A stretch of 64,000 nt of DNA from Aequorivita iocasae. GTDB lineage: Bacteria > Bacteroidota > Bacteroidia > Flavobacteriales > Flavobacteriaceae. The notes beneath the pieces were generated by a model, which was not told the DNA's origin, searched no databases, and worked only from the letters and a program-made list of their open reading frames with translations. The stretch's first letter is position 1. Each line of letters opens with the position of its first letter. Below, one piece after another: positions 1-9,600 of the stretch. The translations under genes and the position numbers were made by a program. The stretch covers positions 868,001 to 932,000 of the forward strand of contig NZ_CP068439.1 of assembly GCF_016757735.1 (NCBI RefSeq), read 5' to 3'.

Positions 1-592
1 GATTGAGTTCGTGCGAGCTTAAGCCCGTTCCCGCTTTTGGTGAATACGGCTGAATGGTGTAGCCTTTATAGATTAAATTCTTGTTATAGATTTCCTTTAG
101 AAGCCACCAAACGGTTTCCATATATTTTGGTTCGTATGTAACGTAGGGATCTTCCATATCTACCCAATAGCCAGCACGCTCGGTAAGATTATTCCAAACA
201 TCGGTATAGCGCATTACTGCTTTTTTACAGGCTGCGTTATATTCTTCCACTGAAATCTTGATGCCGATGTCTTCCTTGGTTATGCCTAGCTCTTTTTCAA
301 CGCCCAACTCTATAGGCAAACCATGCGTATCCCAACCTGCTTTCCTGTCAACTTTAAACCCTTTTTGAGTTTTGTAACGGCAAAAAATATCCTTGATGGC
401 ACGTGCCATAACGTGATGGATTCCTGGTAAACCGTTTGCGGATGGAGGCCCTTCAAAAAACACAAAGGGTTTTGCTCCTTCACGAATGGAAATACTCTGC
501 TCAAAAATGTTTTCTTCTTTCCAAAAATTGAGTACTTCTTCTGCCAGTTTAGGGAGGTCTAGACCTTTATATTCTTTAAATTTCTTGCTCAT
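1..592 (-). CDS. ileS: isoleucyl-tRNA synthetase, N-terminal part (runs off the window)
   Basis: Charges tRNA-Ile with isoleucine in the cytoplasm. Reading the minus strand from the ATG at 592 gives about 197 residues beginning MSKKFKEYKGLDLPKLAEEV, with no stop before the window edge. Residues around 45-60 contain FEGPPSANGLPGIHH, the class I HIGH-type ATP site in the GIHH form usual for IleRS, followed by KAGWDTHGLPIE. The KMSKS loop, editing domain and anticodon domain lie outside the window. It diverges from the DsbD gene. Identity is secure from the conserved N-terminal blocks. Confidence 0.95.
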   Translation of the reverse strand, partial: MSKKFKEYKGLDLPKLAEEVLNFWKEENIFEQSISIREGAKPFVFFEGPPSANGLPGIHHVMARAIKDIFCRYKTQKGFKVDRKAGWDTHGLPIELGVEKELGITKEDIGIKISVEEYNAACKKAVMRYTDVWNNLTERAGYWVDMEDPYVTYEPKYMETVWWLLKEIYNKNLIYKGYTIQPYSPKAGTGLSSHELN

Positions 593-617
593 AATGTGGG
601 TGTTGCAATAAAGTTTG

Positions 618-625
618 CAAAAGTA
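618..625 (-). promoter_or_regulatory. -7 box upstream of ileS
   Basis: TACTTTTG on the minus strand matches the Bacteroidota -7 consensus TAnnTTTG and lies 25 bases before the ileS ATG. No good -33 TTTG is seen at the expected distance, so this is a partial match only. Confidence 0.4.
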
Positions 626-833
626 AACAATTTTGAAGAAATGCATGTTTATTTTCGAAAGAGAAAGGAACCCAAATTATTTGGAATTATAACACCTCTA
701 AACCCAAATTCTGAAAATTTGCACATTTTTTTTAGAGGGTTTTTTCCCAAAAGAGGTTCATAATTTTGAATACTCTATTTTTTCCCCCAAATTTGATGTC
801 TTTTTAAAGCTTTCTTTATAATACAGTTAACTG

Positions 834-2909
834 ATGAAAAAAATATTCCTTCTCCTACTTCTTTCTGTGATTTCACTAGCTTCCGTTCAATCACAAATAC
901 TTGATCCCGTAAAATGGTCAACTAGTGTAAAAAAAATATCTGAGACCGAATACGATCTTATTGCAAAGGCTTCAATTGAAGACAAATGGCACCTTTACTC
1001 TCAGGAAGTTCCACCTGATGGACCATTGCCAACGCTTTTTACGTTTGAGGAAAACGCCGCTTACAAATCTGTTGGAAAAATTAAGGAAAGCAAGGGCATA
1101 ACTGAAAAAGATCCTGTTTTCGATATGCTAATTACTTTTTTTGCAAACAGCGCAACATTTACCAAACGCATAAAATTAACGGGCAATAAAGGCGCTACTG
1201 TAAAAGGCGAGGTAGAATTCATGGTGTGCGATGACACACGATGCTTGCCGCCGGCGTATGTTGATTTGGTTTTTGAGGTACCTGCCCCCCAAAAAACCGA
1301 AACCGTTGTTACTACTGATAACACTGATAACACTGAAGCAGCGGAAGAAACCCCTGAAACGGTAGAAGGTACTGTGGTAATCGACACCTTACTGGAGACT
1401 AATGAAGTAGTAAAGGATACTGTTAAAGCAGTTTCAGACGAGTCACTTACGGCGCTTGAGCAAAATAGAAAACAAGATAAAAAAGGCCTTTGGACCATCT
1501 TTTTTATTGCTTTCCTTTCAGGTTTTGCGGCATTGTTAACTCCATGTGTGTTCCCAATGATTCCTATGACCGTAAGTTTTTTTACAAAGCAAAGCAAAAC
1601 CCGCGCAACCGGTATCAGAAATGCTATAATTTATGGTATTGCAATAATTGTAATCTACGTTTTTCTTGGAGCAATTGTTACTTGGGTTTTTGGAGCAGAT
1701 GCACTGAATGCCCTCTCTACCAATGTGTGGTTTAACGTACTTTTCTTTTTGCTTTTGGTTGTGTTTGCATTTTCATTTTTGGGCGCTTTTGAAATTATGC
1801 TTCCTAATTCGTGGGCAAATAAAGTAGATAGACAAGCTGATCGCGGCGGATTGATAGGTATTTTCTTTATGGCGCTGGCGCTGGCCATTGTTTCATTTTC
1901 GTGTACAGGCCCTATCGTTGGAACCCTTTTAGTGGAAGCCGCTTCCAAAGGAGGGATTGCCCCTTTTGTGGGAATGTTCGGTTTTTCATTGGCTCTGGCA
2001 TTGCCCTTCGCACTTTTTGCGGCTTTCCCTGGGTGGATGAATTCACTTCCAAAGTCTGGCGGATGGCTAAACACCGTAAAAGTTTTTCTGGGCTTTTTGG
2101 AGTTGGCGCTGGCTTTTAAGTTTTTATCAAATGCAGATCTTGTACTTCAACTTCATTGGCTGGAAAGAGAAGTTTTCCTAGCTATTTGGATTGCTATTTT
2201 TGGTGCTTTGGCGTTGTATCTCTTCGGAAAAATAAAATTGCCCCACGACTCTCCCTTAACACATATTTCAGTGGGAAGATTGAGTCTTGGGCTTGTAGTT
2301 TTGGCATTTACTGTTTATATGGTGCCAGGCTTGTGGGGCGCTCCTTTGAAACTAATTAGCGGTTTCCCGCCAGCAATGAATTATAGCGAATCTCCATACG
2401 GGGTGGGCTACACAAAGTTAGGTAGTGGCGGTTCTTCCACAAATCAAGATTTTCCCGAAGGAGCATACTTAGGGCCACACGATATTATTTCATTTCATGA
2501 TTATGAAGACGGTTTAGTCTATGCCAAAAAAGTGGGGAAACCTGTACTGATCGACTTTACAGGCCACGCTTGCGTAAACTGCCGAAAAATGGAAGAGCGT
2601 GTTTGGAGCGACCCTAAAATATTGAATCTGCTCAAGGAAGATATAGTGCTTATTTCACTGTATGTAGATGATAAACGACCGTTGCCCGATGGCGAAGAAA
2701 TTGAATCAAAGATCTCTGGTAAGAAACTTCGATATATCGGTCAAAAATGGAGCGAATTCCAGATCCTAAAATACAAAGCAAACGCCCAGCCCTTCTACGT
2801 TTTAATGGACCATAATGAGGAAAATCTTGTTGAGCCTGTAGGTTACACCCCAGACATTGAGGAGTATTATGGATGGCTACAAAAAGGAGTGGGCGCCTTC
2901 AAAAAATAA
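834..2909 (+). CDS. dsbD: DsbD-type thiol:disulfide interchange protein
   Basis: Likely passes electrons from cytoplasmic thioredoxin across the inner membrane to envelope thiol proteins. The 691 residues contain a signal peptide (1-20), a periplasmic N-terminal domain with Cys132 and Cys137 (CDDTRC), a low-complexity acidic Thr-rich linker (about 155-210), a multi-span membrane domain (about 218-500) with the paired family cysteines Cys238 (LTPCVFP) and Cys357 (SFSCTGP), and a C-terminal thioredoxin-like domain with Cys580-x-x-Cys583 (HACVNC). All three redox centres of the DsbD relay are present. The 240 bp in front separate it from divergent ileS and hold a TAATTTTG box (761-768) that could be its -7 element. 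Confidence 0.9.
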   Translation: MKKIFLLLLLSVISLASVQSQILDPVKWSTSVKKISETEYDLIAKASIEDKWHLYSQEVPPDGPLPTLFTFEENAAYKSVGKIKESKGITEKDPVFDMLITFFANSATFTKRIKLTGNKGATVKGEVEFMVCDDTRCLPPAYVDLVFEVPAPQKTETVVTTDNTDNTEAAEETPETVEGTVVIDTLLETNEVVKDTVKAVSDESLTALEQNRKQDKKGLWTIFFIAFLSGFAALLTPCVFPMIPMTVSFFTKQSKTRATGIRNAIIYGIAIIVIYVFLGAIVTWVFGADALNALSTNVWFNVLFFLLLVVFAFSFLGAFEIMLPNSWANKVDRQADRGGLIGIFFMALALAIVSFSCTGPIVGTLLVEAASKGGIAPFVGMFGFSLALALPFALFAAFPGWMNSLPKSGGWLNTVKVFLGFLELALAFKFLSNADLVLQLHWLEREVFLAIWIAIFGALALYLFGKIKLPHDSPLTHISVGRLSLGLVVLAFTVYMVPGLWGAPLKLISGFPPAMNYSESPYGVGYTKLGSGGSSTNQDFPEGAYLGPHDIISFHDYEDGLVYAKKVGKPVLIDFTGHACVNCRKMEERVWSDPKILNLLKEDIVLISLYVDDKRPLPDGEEIESKISGKKLRYIGQKWSEFQILKYKANAQPFYVLMDHNEENLVEPVGYTPDIEEYYGWLQKGVGAFKK

Positions 2910-2972
2910 AAACTTAAGTGGCTTGTTTTAAGCAGTATTGCTTAATTTTAAATAACTTTTATAAAAGTTGGG

Positions 2973-4463
2973 ATGATTTCTTCGGAAGAAAAATTGAAGA
3001 CTACAGCATTGGAAAAGTATTTTGAACCTTTCCGAAAGAACATCGTGGGCATTGATCAAGAATTTGATTCTCCTTTCGGGAAAAAAAAAATAATCTATAC
3101 CGACTGGACCGCCAGTGGTAGATTGTACGCTCCAATTGAAGAAAAAATGCTGACGGAGTTTGGCCCTTTTGTGGCAAATACCCACACCGAAACTTCGGTC
3201 ACTGGCACAGCAATGACCAAAGCATATCACGAAGCACGAAAAATCATCAAAAAACATGTAAATGCCAATGAGAATGATGTTCTCATTACTTGCGAAAGTG
3301 GAATGACGGGCGCCATAAATAAGTTTCAGCGCATTTTAGGGTTAAAAATTCCTGAAAATATAAAACCCTACACTAAAATTCCTGATGAAATTAGACCGGT
3401 AATTTTTGTGACCCACATGGAGCATCACAGCAACCAGACTTCTTGGCTGGAAACAATTGGTACCGTGGTAGTGGTTCCACCAAATGACGATGTTTTGGTG
3501 TGTATGAAAAATTTTGCGGAAACCGTAGAAAAATATAATGACCACCCCATTAAAATTGCTGCCGTAACGGGCTGTTCAAATGTAACGGGAATTCAAACTC
3601 CCTACCACGAAATAGCAAAATTGATGCACCAAAATGGTGGGCTTTGTTTTGTAGATTTTGCCTGTTCTGCCCCCTATATTTCAATAAATATGCACCCTGA
3701 GGAAGAAGGTGCGCATTTGGACGCAATTTTCTTTTCCCCACATAAATTTTTAGGCGGACCAGGCTCTAGCGGCGTGCTTATTTTTCACAATAATCTTTAT
3801 AAAAACACTATTCCCGACAATCCTGGCGGCGGTACTGTTTCGTGGACCAACCCCTGGGGAAACCACAAGTACATCGACGATATTGAAACCCGTGAAGATG
3901 GCGGAACTCCTGGTTTTCTGCAAACCATTCGCACGGCACTTTCCATTAAATTGAAAGAAAAAATGGGTGTCGATAATATTCTAAAACGTGAACATGAACT
4001 TTTGGATATTATATTTGAAAAGTTAGGAGACGTTCCAAACCTCAAAATTCTTGCACCCCTAACGCAAGACAGATTGGCTGTTATCAGTTTTTATATTGTT
4101 GATTTGCACTTCAATCTGGGTGTAAAATTGCTCAATGATCGTTTCGGAATACAAACCCGCGGTGGCTGCTCCTGCGCGGGTACGTATGGCCACTATTTGC
4201 TACACGTGGATCAAGAAACCTCGAACAACATTACTTGTGAAATTGATGGGGGCGACCTAACCCACAAACCGGGCTGGATTAGAATGTCTCTTCATCCAAC
4301 TACTACCAATGTAGAAGTAGTATATGTTTGTGATTCCATAAAACAACTAGCAGAGAATTTTGTGGAATGGAGTAATGACTATAAATACAATTCCAAAAGC
4401 AACGAGTTTTTTCATCAAAACGAAAAACCTGACAATACCATGGAAACGTGGTTTGCTTTTTAA
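2973..4463 (+). CDS. class V aminotransferase / cysteine-desulfurase-like PLP enzyme
   Basis: A 496-residue fold-type I PLP enzyme of the aminotransferase class V (NifS/SufS-like) superfamily. The PLP lysine is predicted at Lys258 in FFSPHKFLGGPG, after VDFAC (Asp228). A TRGGCSCAGTYGHYLL stretch has Cys399 and Cys401 where desulfurases carry their active loop. The family is longer than SufS (about 405 aa) because of a C-terminal extension after residue 430. No suf/isc genes adjoin it, so a role in Fe-S assembly is not supported by context. It could be a lyase or an aminotransferase on an unknown substrate. The next gene starts 15 bases downstream, suggesting co-transcription. Confidence 0.8.
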   Translation: MISSEEKLKTTALEKYFEPFRKNIVGIDQEFDSPFGKKKIIYTDWTASGRLYAPIEEKMLTEFGPFVANTHTETSVTGTAMTKAYHEARKIIKKHVNANENDVLITCESGMTGAINKFQRILGLKIPENIKPYTKIPDEIRPVIFVTHMEHHSNQTSWLETIGTVVVVPPNDDVLVCMKNFAETVEKYNDHPIKIAAVTGCSNVTGIQTPYHEIAKLMHQNGGLCFVDFACSAPYISINMHPEEEGAHLDAIFFSPHKFLGGPGSSGVLIFHNNLYKNTIPDNPGGGTVSWTNPWGNHKYIDDIETREDGGTPGFLQTIRTALSIKLKEKMGVDNILKREHELLDIIFEKLGDVPNLKILAPLTQDRLAVISFYIVDLHFNLGVKLLNDRFGIQTRGGCSCAGTYGHYLLHVDQETSNNITCEIDGGDLTHKPGWIRMSLHPTTTNVEVVYVCDSIKQLAENFVEWSNDYKYNSKSNEFFHQNEKPDNTMETWFAF

Positions 4464-4478
4464 AAGCTATTCAAAAAC

Positions 4479-5402
4479 TTGAAAAAACTCCTACTTCTCA
4501 CTTTCCTATTTTCTTTTAGTCTTTCTGCACAGGAATATGTAGATCTTTTTCGCGTTGGCTACGGACAAACGTTCAACAATGATTTTGAAGGAACCGACAG
4601 TAGTACTTATGTGAAGTTTTTCGATGTGGGTTTCACGTTTCCGGTGGTGCTTAATGAAAATCACGCCTTGATTACTGGAGCAGATTTCAGTAGAAACAAT
4701 CTGCAACTTTTCCCCGAGGCTGAATATACCAGTTTGTACAGCACAAACTTAAAGCTGGGCTTAGCTTCCACTTGGTCTGAAAAATGGAGCAGTACTATTG
4801 TTCTGCTACCAAAAATAGCTTCAGATTATAAAAATATTTCGGGAAATGATTTTTATTTGGGTGGCTTCGCTTTGCTAAAACTGAAGAAAAATGAAAATCT
4901 TAAATACCGCTTTGGCGTGTATGCCTCACAAGAGGCTTTCGGCCTTTTTACTACTCCAATTTTAGGCTGGTACTACTTGAGTCCAAACAAACGCTTTGAA
5001 ATGGACATGAGCTTACCTATTTCAGCAGATATTAGTTATAACCTTGGCATCACTACCGTTGGGATGGACTATTTTGGCATTGGACGAAGCTATAAGGTGC
5101 ACTACGAAAATCTTTCCACGCTTTATGCTGACCTCAGCTCTTTGGAATTTGCAGGCTATCTGCAGTTTAATACTTTGGAAGAAAGTGTTTTGCTGCGCGC
5201 AAAGCTGGGCTATTCCAGCAATAATTATGAAATGTATGCTGATGGGGAAAAAATGGATTTGGGCGTTTCCGCTTTTAGTTTTGGTGATAACCGAACCCAG
5301 TTGAATCCTTCACTAAACGGCGGAGTTTTTTTTAAATTGGAAGCAATTTATAGATTTCATATCAAGAAAAAATCTGAAACTGATACGCCTGTTTCAAATT
5401 AA
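4479..5402 (+). CDS. DUF6268-like outer-membrane protein
   Basis: Predicted secreted or outer-membrane protein of 307 aa. It has a clean signal peptide (MKKLLLLTFLFSFSLSAQ) and then alternating aromatic/polar strands typical of a beta-barrel. Overall it resembles the flavobacterial DUF6268 family; this is from memory of the pattern. The start is a TTG at 4479, chosen because it restores a complete signal peptide immediately after the MKK start and no ATG is available between the upstream stop and the signal sequence. It follows the aminotransferase by 15 bases. Function unknown. Confidence 0.75.
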   Translation: MKKLLLLTFLFSFSLSAQEYVDLFRVGYGQTFNNDFEGTDSSTYVKFFDVGFTFPVVLNENHALITGADFSRNNLQLFPEAEYTSLYSTNLKLGLASTWSEKWSSTIVLLPKIASDYKNISGNDFYLGGFALLKLKKNENLKYRFGVYASQEAFGLFTTPILGWYYLSPNKRFEMDMSLPISADISYNLGITTVGMDYFGIGRSYKVHYENLSTLYADLSSLEFAGYLQFNTLEESVLLRAKLGYSSNNYEMYADGEKMDLGVSAFSFGDNRTQLNPSLNGGVFFKLEAIYRFHIKKKSETDTPVSN

Positions 5403-5432
5403 ATTTCAAAATAAAAATTTTATCTTTAGGTT

Positions 5433-5786
5433 ATGGAAAGAACCTGTCCGGAATGTGGAGATAAAATAATTGGGCGCGCCGACAAGAAATTTTGTAGCGA
5501 TGCTTGCCGAAATGCACATAACAACTCGCTTAACAAGGACAATAAAAACCTGGTTAGAAACATCAACAACCGTCTTAGGAAGAATTACAGGATTTTAGAA
5601 AAACTTAACACTGAAGACAAAACAAAAACCACAAAAGACAAACTTTTGCGAATGGGCTTCAGTTTTGATTACTTCACGGGAATCTACACCACAAAAACCG
5701 GCTCTACCTATTACTATTTGTATGACCAGGGGTACCTTTCGTTAGATAATGATTTTTATCTTTTAGTGAAGAAAGATATTAAATAG
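5433..5786 (+). CDS. small zinc-ribbon protein, function unknown
   Basis: A 117-residue cytoplasmic protein. The N-terminus has Cys5-x2-Cys8 and Cys21-x3-Cys25 followed by His29, a compact treble-clef/zinc-ribbon pattern similar to small zinc-ribbon (DUF2116-like) proteins. The middle is lysine/asparagine rich (about 30-70) and probably helical. The C-terminus is tyrosine-rich and strand-like. A nucleic-acid-binding role is plausible but inferred. It lies 30 bases after the outer-membrane gene, in the same direction. Confidence 0.7.
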   Translation: MERTCPECGDKIIGRADKKFCSDACRNAHNNSLNKDNKNLVRNINNRLRKNYRILEKLNTEDKTKTTKDKLLRMGFSFDYFTGIYTTKTGSTYYYLYDQGYLSLDNDFYLLVKKDIK

Positions 5787-5935
5787 GGAGTTTAAATTTT
5801 CAGAATATTTACTGCATAGCCCCTGTGCGGTTTTCAATTTGGCAAATCATTATACATAATGTAACACTCCTTTAACCCGAGTGGTTTCGTATATAAAGTA
5901 TCTTTAAAATTCAAAAACAAAAAAACTACTTTATT

Positions 5936-6469
5936 ATGAAAACTAAAAATCTTTTAATGATGATGATGCTGTTTTTTAGTGTCACATTATTTGCCCAAAA
6001 TGCAGACGACAAAAAAGTAATTAATGATGCCGAAAAGGCAAAAGCTGCTTTTTTGGAAGCCAATCCAAAAATACAAGGGTATTTTGACGACGCTAAAGCT
6101 TATGCCATTTTTCCAAATGTTGGAAAAGGCGCTATTATTGTAGGAGCCGCTTCTGGAAATGGTGCGGTCTATGAGCGAGGCGTATTGGTAGGGATGGCTA
6201 ACCTGAAGCAGTTGGACGTTGGTGCCCAAATTGGAGGAAAATCTTATAGTGAAATTATTTTCTTTAAAACGGATAAAGCCGTTCAGGAATTTATGGATGA
6301 TGATTTCAGTTTTGGATCAAACGTTTCAGCTATTGCAGTAAATCAAGCTCCTCCTTCCCTTAACATCACTTATACAGATGGAGTTGCCGTATTTACACTT
6401 CCTAAGGAAGGTTTAATGGCTGAAGTATCTGTTGGTGGTCAAAAATTTGATTTTGAGGATTTTGACTAA
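5936..6469 (+). CDS. SYLF (YSC84-like) lipid-binding domain protein, exported
   Basis: A 177-residue protein with a signal peptide (MKTKNLLMMMMLFFSVTLFA). The remainder is a single SYLF domain: AKAYAIFPNVGKGAIIVGAASGNG, GxxxG and VGAQIGG blocks, then KSYSEIIFFKTDKAVQEFM. In eukaryotes SYLF binds phosphoinositides; bacterial members are exported and of uncertain function. A TATCTTTA box at 5899-5906 is a possible -7 element, and a strong terminator follows, so this is probably a single-gene transcript. Confidence 0.85.
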   Translation: MKTKNLLMMMMLFFSVTLFAQNADDKKVINDAEKAKAAFLEANPKIQGYFDDAKAYAIFPNVGKGAIIVGAASGNGAVYERGVLVGMANLKQLDVGAQIGGKSYSEIIFFKTDKAVQEFMDDDFSFGSNVSAIAVNQAPPSLNITYTDGVAVFTLPKEGLMAEVSVGGQKFDFEDFD

Positions 6470-6515
6470 AATTTTTAAATTATAAAATACCTTCATCTCT
6501 TTAAATGGAGATTTT

Positions 6516-6549
6516 AAAACTGTTTTAAGTGCTCTTAAAACAGTTTTTT
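6516..6549 (+). terminator. intrinsic terminator after the SYLF gene
   Basis: A perfect 14-bp stem (AAAACTGTTTTAAG, 6516-6529; CTTAAAACAGTTTT, 6534-6547) with a four-base loop, running into a T tract. Confidence 0.8.
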
Positions 6550-6566
6550 ATTTTTTAATCCTAACT

Positions 6567-6602
6567 ATAAAAAAAGTCGTCCGGAAAATTTCCGGACGAC
6601 TT
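6567..6602 (-). terminator. intrinsic terminator after the giant HYR protein gene
   Basis: A 14-bp perfect stem, AAGTCGTCCGGAAA (6574-6587) with its complement at 6589-6602. On the minus strand it is followed by a run of T (complement of 6568-6575), so it terminates the large minus-strand gene. Confidence 0.85.
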
Positions 6603-6630
6603 CATTTTAACAATCAACAATTATGAAATA

Positions 6631-9600
6631 TTATTCTTTTAACAAACGTTTTGTTATCTCTCCATATTTGCCTTTAATCTTTACGTAATAAGAAGCAGCT
6701 GCAAGCTGATGCACATCTATTACCTTTGCCGTGCCCATTCCGCGAAGATCAGCTGTCTGAACCAATCTGCCCCTTAGATCATAAATCTCAAGACGTTCGA
6801 GTTCCATAGCCTGAGGGTTGCTTATGTTCAGCACATCCTTTGCGGGTACCGGGTACATCGCAACGCTTCCAAGGTTCTGTTGGTTATCGCTCGTGCCAAG
6901 TACGGTATCCACCGTAAGCTCAAACTCGCAAGTGCCCATGTTTCCGTATTCGTCGGTAGCTGTTAGCGTGATGGTATAAGTGCCATCGGGCAGTGCAGTT
7001 CCAACAGCTGGGTCTTGGGTAGTAACTGTTATTGGATCAGTACAATTATCAATTGCTGTTGCTTCACCCGTTGCGAAATAATCAGGAACGATGTAAAACA
7101 GGTTGCCAGCGCCAGGGTCTACAGTTTGGTCCACTGGGCAGGTAACCACTGGCGCAAGGTTGTCAACAACAGTTACAACCGCAGTACAGGTAGAGAGGTT
7201 TCCATTGTTATCTTGGCTAAACACTTGTACGGTGATCGGAGTGCCGATATCTGCACAACTGAACTGGGTTATGTCCACAGCTACGGTAAAGATGCCACAT
7301 GCATCATCATTGGACGCTATCACATCATTTGGATCAAGGGTAGCGGTTCCGCCCGCACCAAGTTCCAAAGTGAAGTCTTGACAGACAAGAACTGGGCTTG
7401 TATTATCTTCTACAGTTACTGTTGCGGTACAAGTTGCAGTGTTTCCATTAACATCCGTTACAGTCAATATTACAGTGTTGTCACCTATGTTTGAACAATC
7501 GAAAGTATCGATATCAAGGTCGTAACTGGCGATACCACAAGCATCTGTGCTTCCGTTGTCTATATCCGTTCCCGCGATGGTTACGGTGCCCGTTACCGGA
7601 TCCAATTCTACTGTGATATCTTGGCAAACCACTACCGGAGCGGTAACATCCTCAACCGTTACAATTGCCGTACAGGTACTAATATTACCATTTACATCTG
7701 TTACTGTCAAAATTACATTGTTGTCACCAACATCAGAACAGTCAAATGTATCGATGTCAATTGAAATATCTGCCACCCCACAGTTATCTGTGCTTCCTCC
7801 ATCAACATCGGCCGCTGTAATGCTAGCGTTTCCGCTTGCATCGAGCTGAATGGTGATGTTCTGACATACGGCCATTGGAGCCTCATTATCAACTACTGTA
7901 ATGGTAAAACTACAAGTACTTACGTTTCCGTTCACATCTGTTGCAGTGAACTCAATTGTGTTCACGCCCACTGGAAATTGGCTTCCACTTGGATCACCCA
8001 TAGTTTGAACTACCGTATCCACGCCACAGTTGTCCAGTGTAAAAGGCATCGGGAAACTCACTGCTGCCGAACAAATACCAGCAGTTGTATTGACCATAAT
8101 ATCTCCCGGACATACAATTGTCGGTGGGATGCTGTCCTCTACAGTTACTATAGTAGTACATTGCGAACTGTTTCCGTTCACGTCTGTCACTGTTAGTGTA
8201 ACGGTGTTAGGACCTATATTGCTGCAGTCAAAATCAGTAATATCTATAGTTGTACTTGATATTCCGCAGGCATCCGTGCTTCCATTGTCTATATCGGCAA
8301 CGGTAATACTCGCCATTCCGTTCGCGTCGAGCTGCACAGTGAATGGAGCTGCGCAATTAGCCACCGGGGCTACATTGTCTTCAACCGTTACAATAGTTGT
8401 ACATATTGAACTGTTTCCGTTAACATCGGTTACCGTTAGAGTGACTGTATTCGGACCTACGTCGGCACAGGTGAAACTTGTAATATCTATCACCGTGCTT
8501 GCGATAGTGCAATTATCCGTACTACCATTCTCAATGTCTGCTACCGTGATGCTTGCATCTCCGTTGGCATCCAATTGAATTGTGAAAGGTGTGGCACAGT
8601 TTGCGATTGGTGCTTCGTTATCGTTTATTGTTACATCAAAACTACAGCTTGCTGTATTGCCAGATGCATCTGTCACCAAAAAGGTATTAGTTGTTGTTCC
8701 CACTGGGAAAGTTGATCCACTTGCAAGACCAGCTGTCTGGATTGTGGTTGAACCAGAGCAATTATCAGTTCCGACTGGAGCAGTATATAATACAATCGCT
8801 CCGCAAATTCCGGGATCGTTATTTTGTATAATATTTCCAGGACAAATAATTGCTGGGGCTTCGGTATCATTTACCGTAACGTCAAAACTACAAGTTGCAG
8901 TGTTTCCTGAACTATCGGTTACTATAAAAGTATTGGTTGTAGTTCCAATTGGGAAAGTACTTCCACTAGGAAGACCAGCTGTTTGGGTAGGGGCCAATGC
9001 CGAATTCCAAGTAATTGTAATTTCACCATTGCCGGATCTCACTCCTGCAGTTGCAGTTCCGTTATTTACACCTCCTATATAGGAAGTGCCACCAGCACCG
9101 CCACCGCCTGACCAAGCACCGCCGCCGCCGCCAGCACCGCCACCGCCACCGCCGCCAGCATAATAGCCACCGCCACCGCCACCGCCGCCAGAACCAGTAA
9201 AACCAGAACATCCTATTTTTCCATCACCGCCATTTCCACCAATGGCTAAAACACCATTAATTCCTGGGCCTCCAGTATCACTGCAGTTAGTGTTTCCAGT
9301 TCCTCCGTTTCCGCCCATTGTATCGGTTGCGCCAATGCCTCCAGTTCCTCCAGGACCGCATCCACTTCCGGTAATTCCGGAACCTCCTAAAGTAATATCA
9401 CCACCATTTCCGCCGTTTCCTCCGGGACCGGACGCACAAGATCCTTGAGGACCTCCAGTACCACCGCCGCCGCCTGCGGCAACGAGAACTCTATCATTTA
9501 TAGTTCCTGGAGTTGTTCTTATATCAGTAGCTCCTCCACCGTGACCTGAAGTATTAGGACCACTAACTCCTGGGCTACCGCCTCCATTAAAACCGTCGCT

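Noticed and set aside
1061-1597. 178-residue minus-strand frame opposite dsbD
   Set aside because: Serine/valine-rich mirror of the Thr/Glu-rich linker; dsbD has all its redox cysteines in the plus frame.
2910-2972. Terminator between dsbD and the aminotransferase gene
   Set aside because: The TTAAG-containing sequence gives no stem longer than a few base pairs and no T tract.
8030-9082. Plus-strand frames of 166-182 residues inside the giant protein gene
   Set aside because: They arise from the repeat codons of the opposite strand, share its periodicity, and have no independent features.
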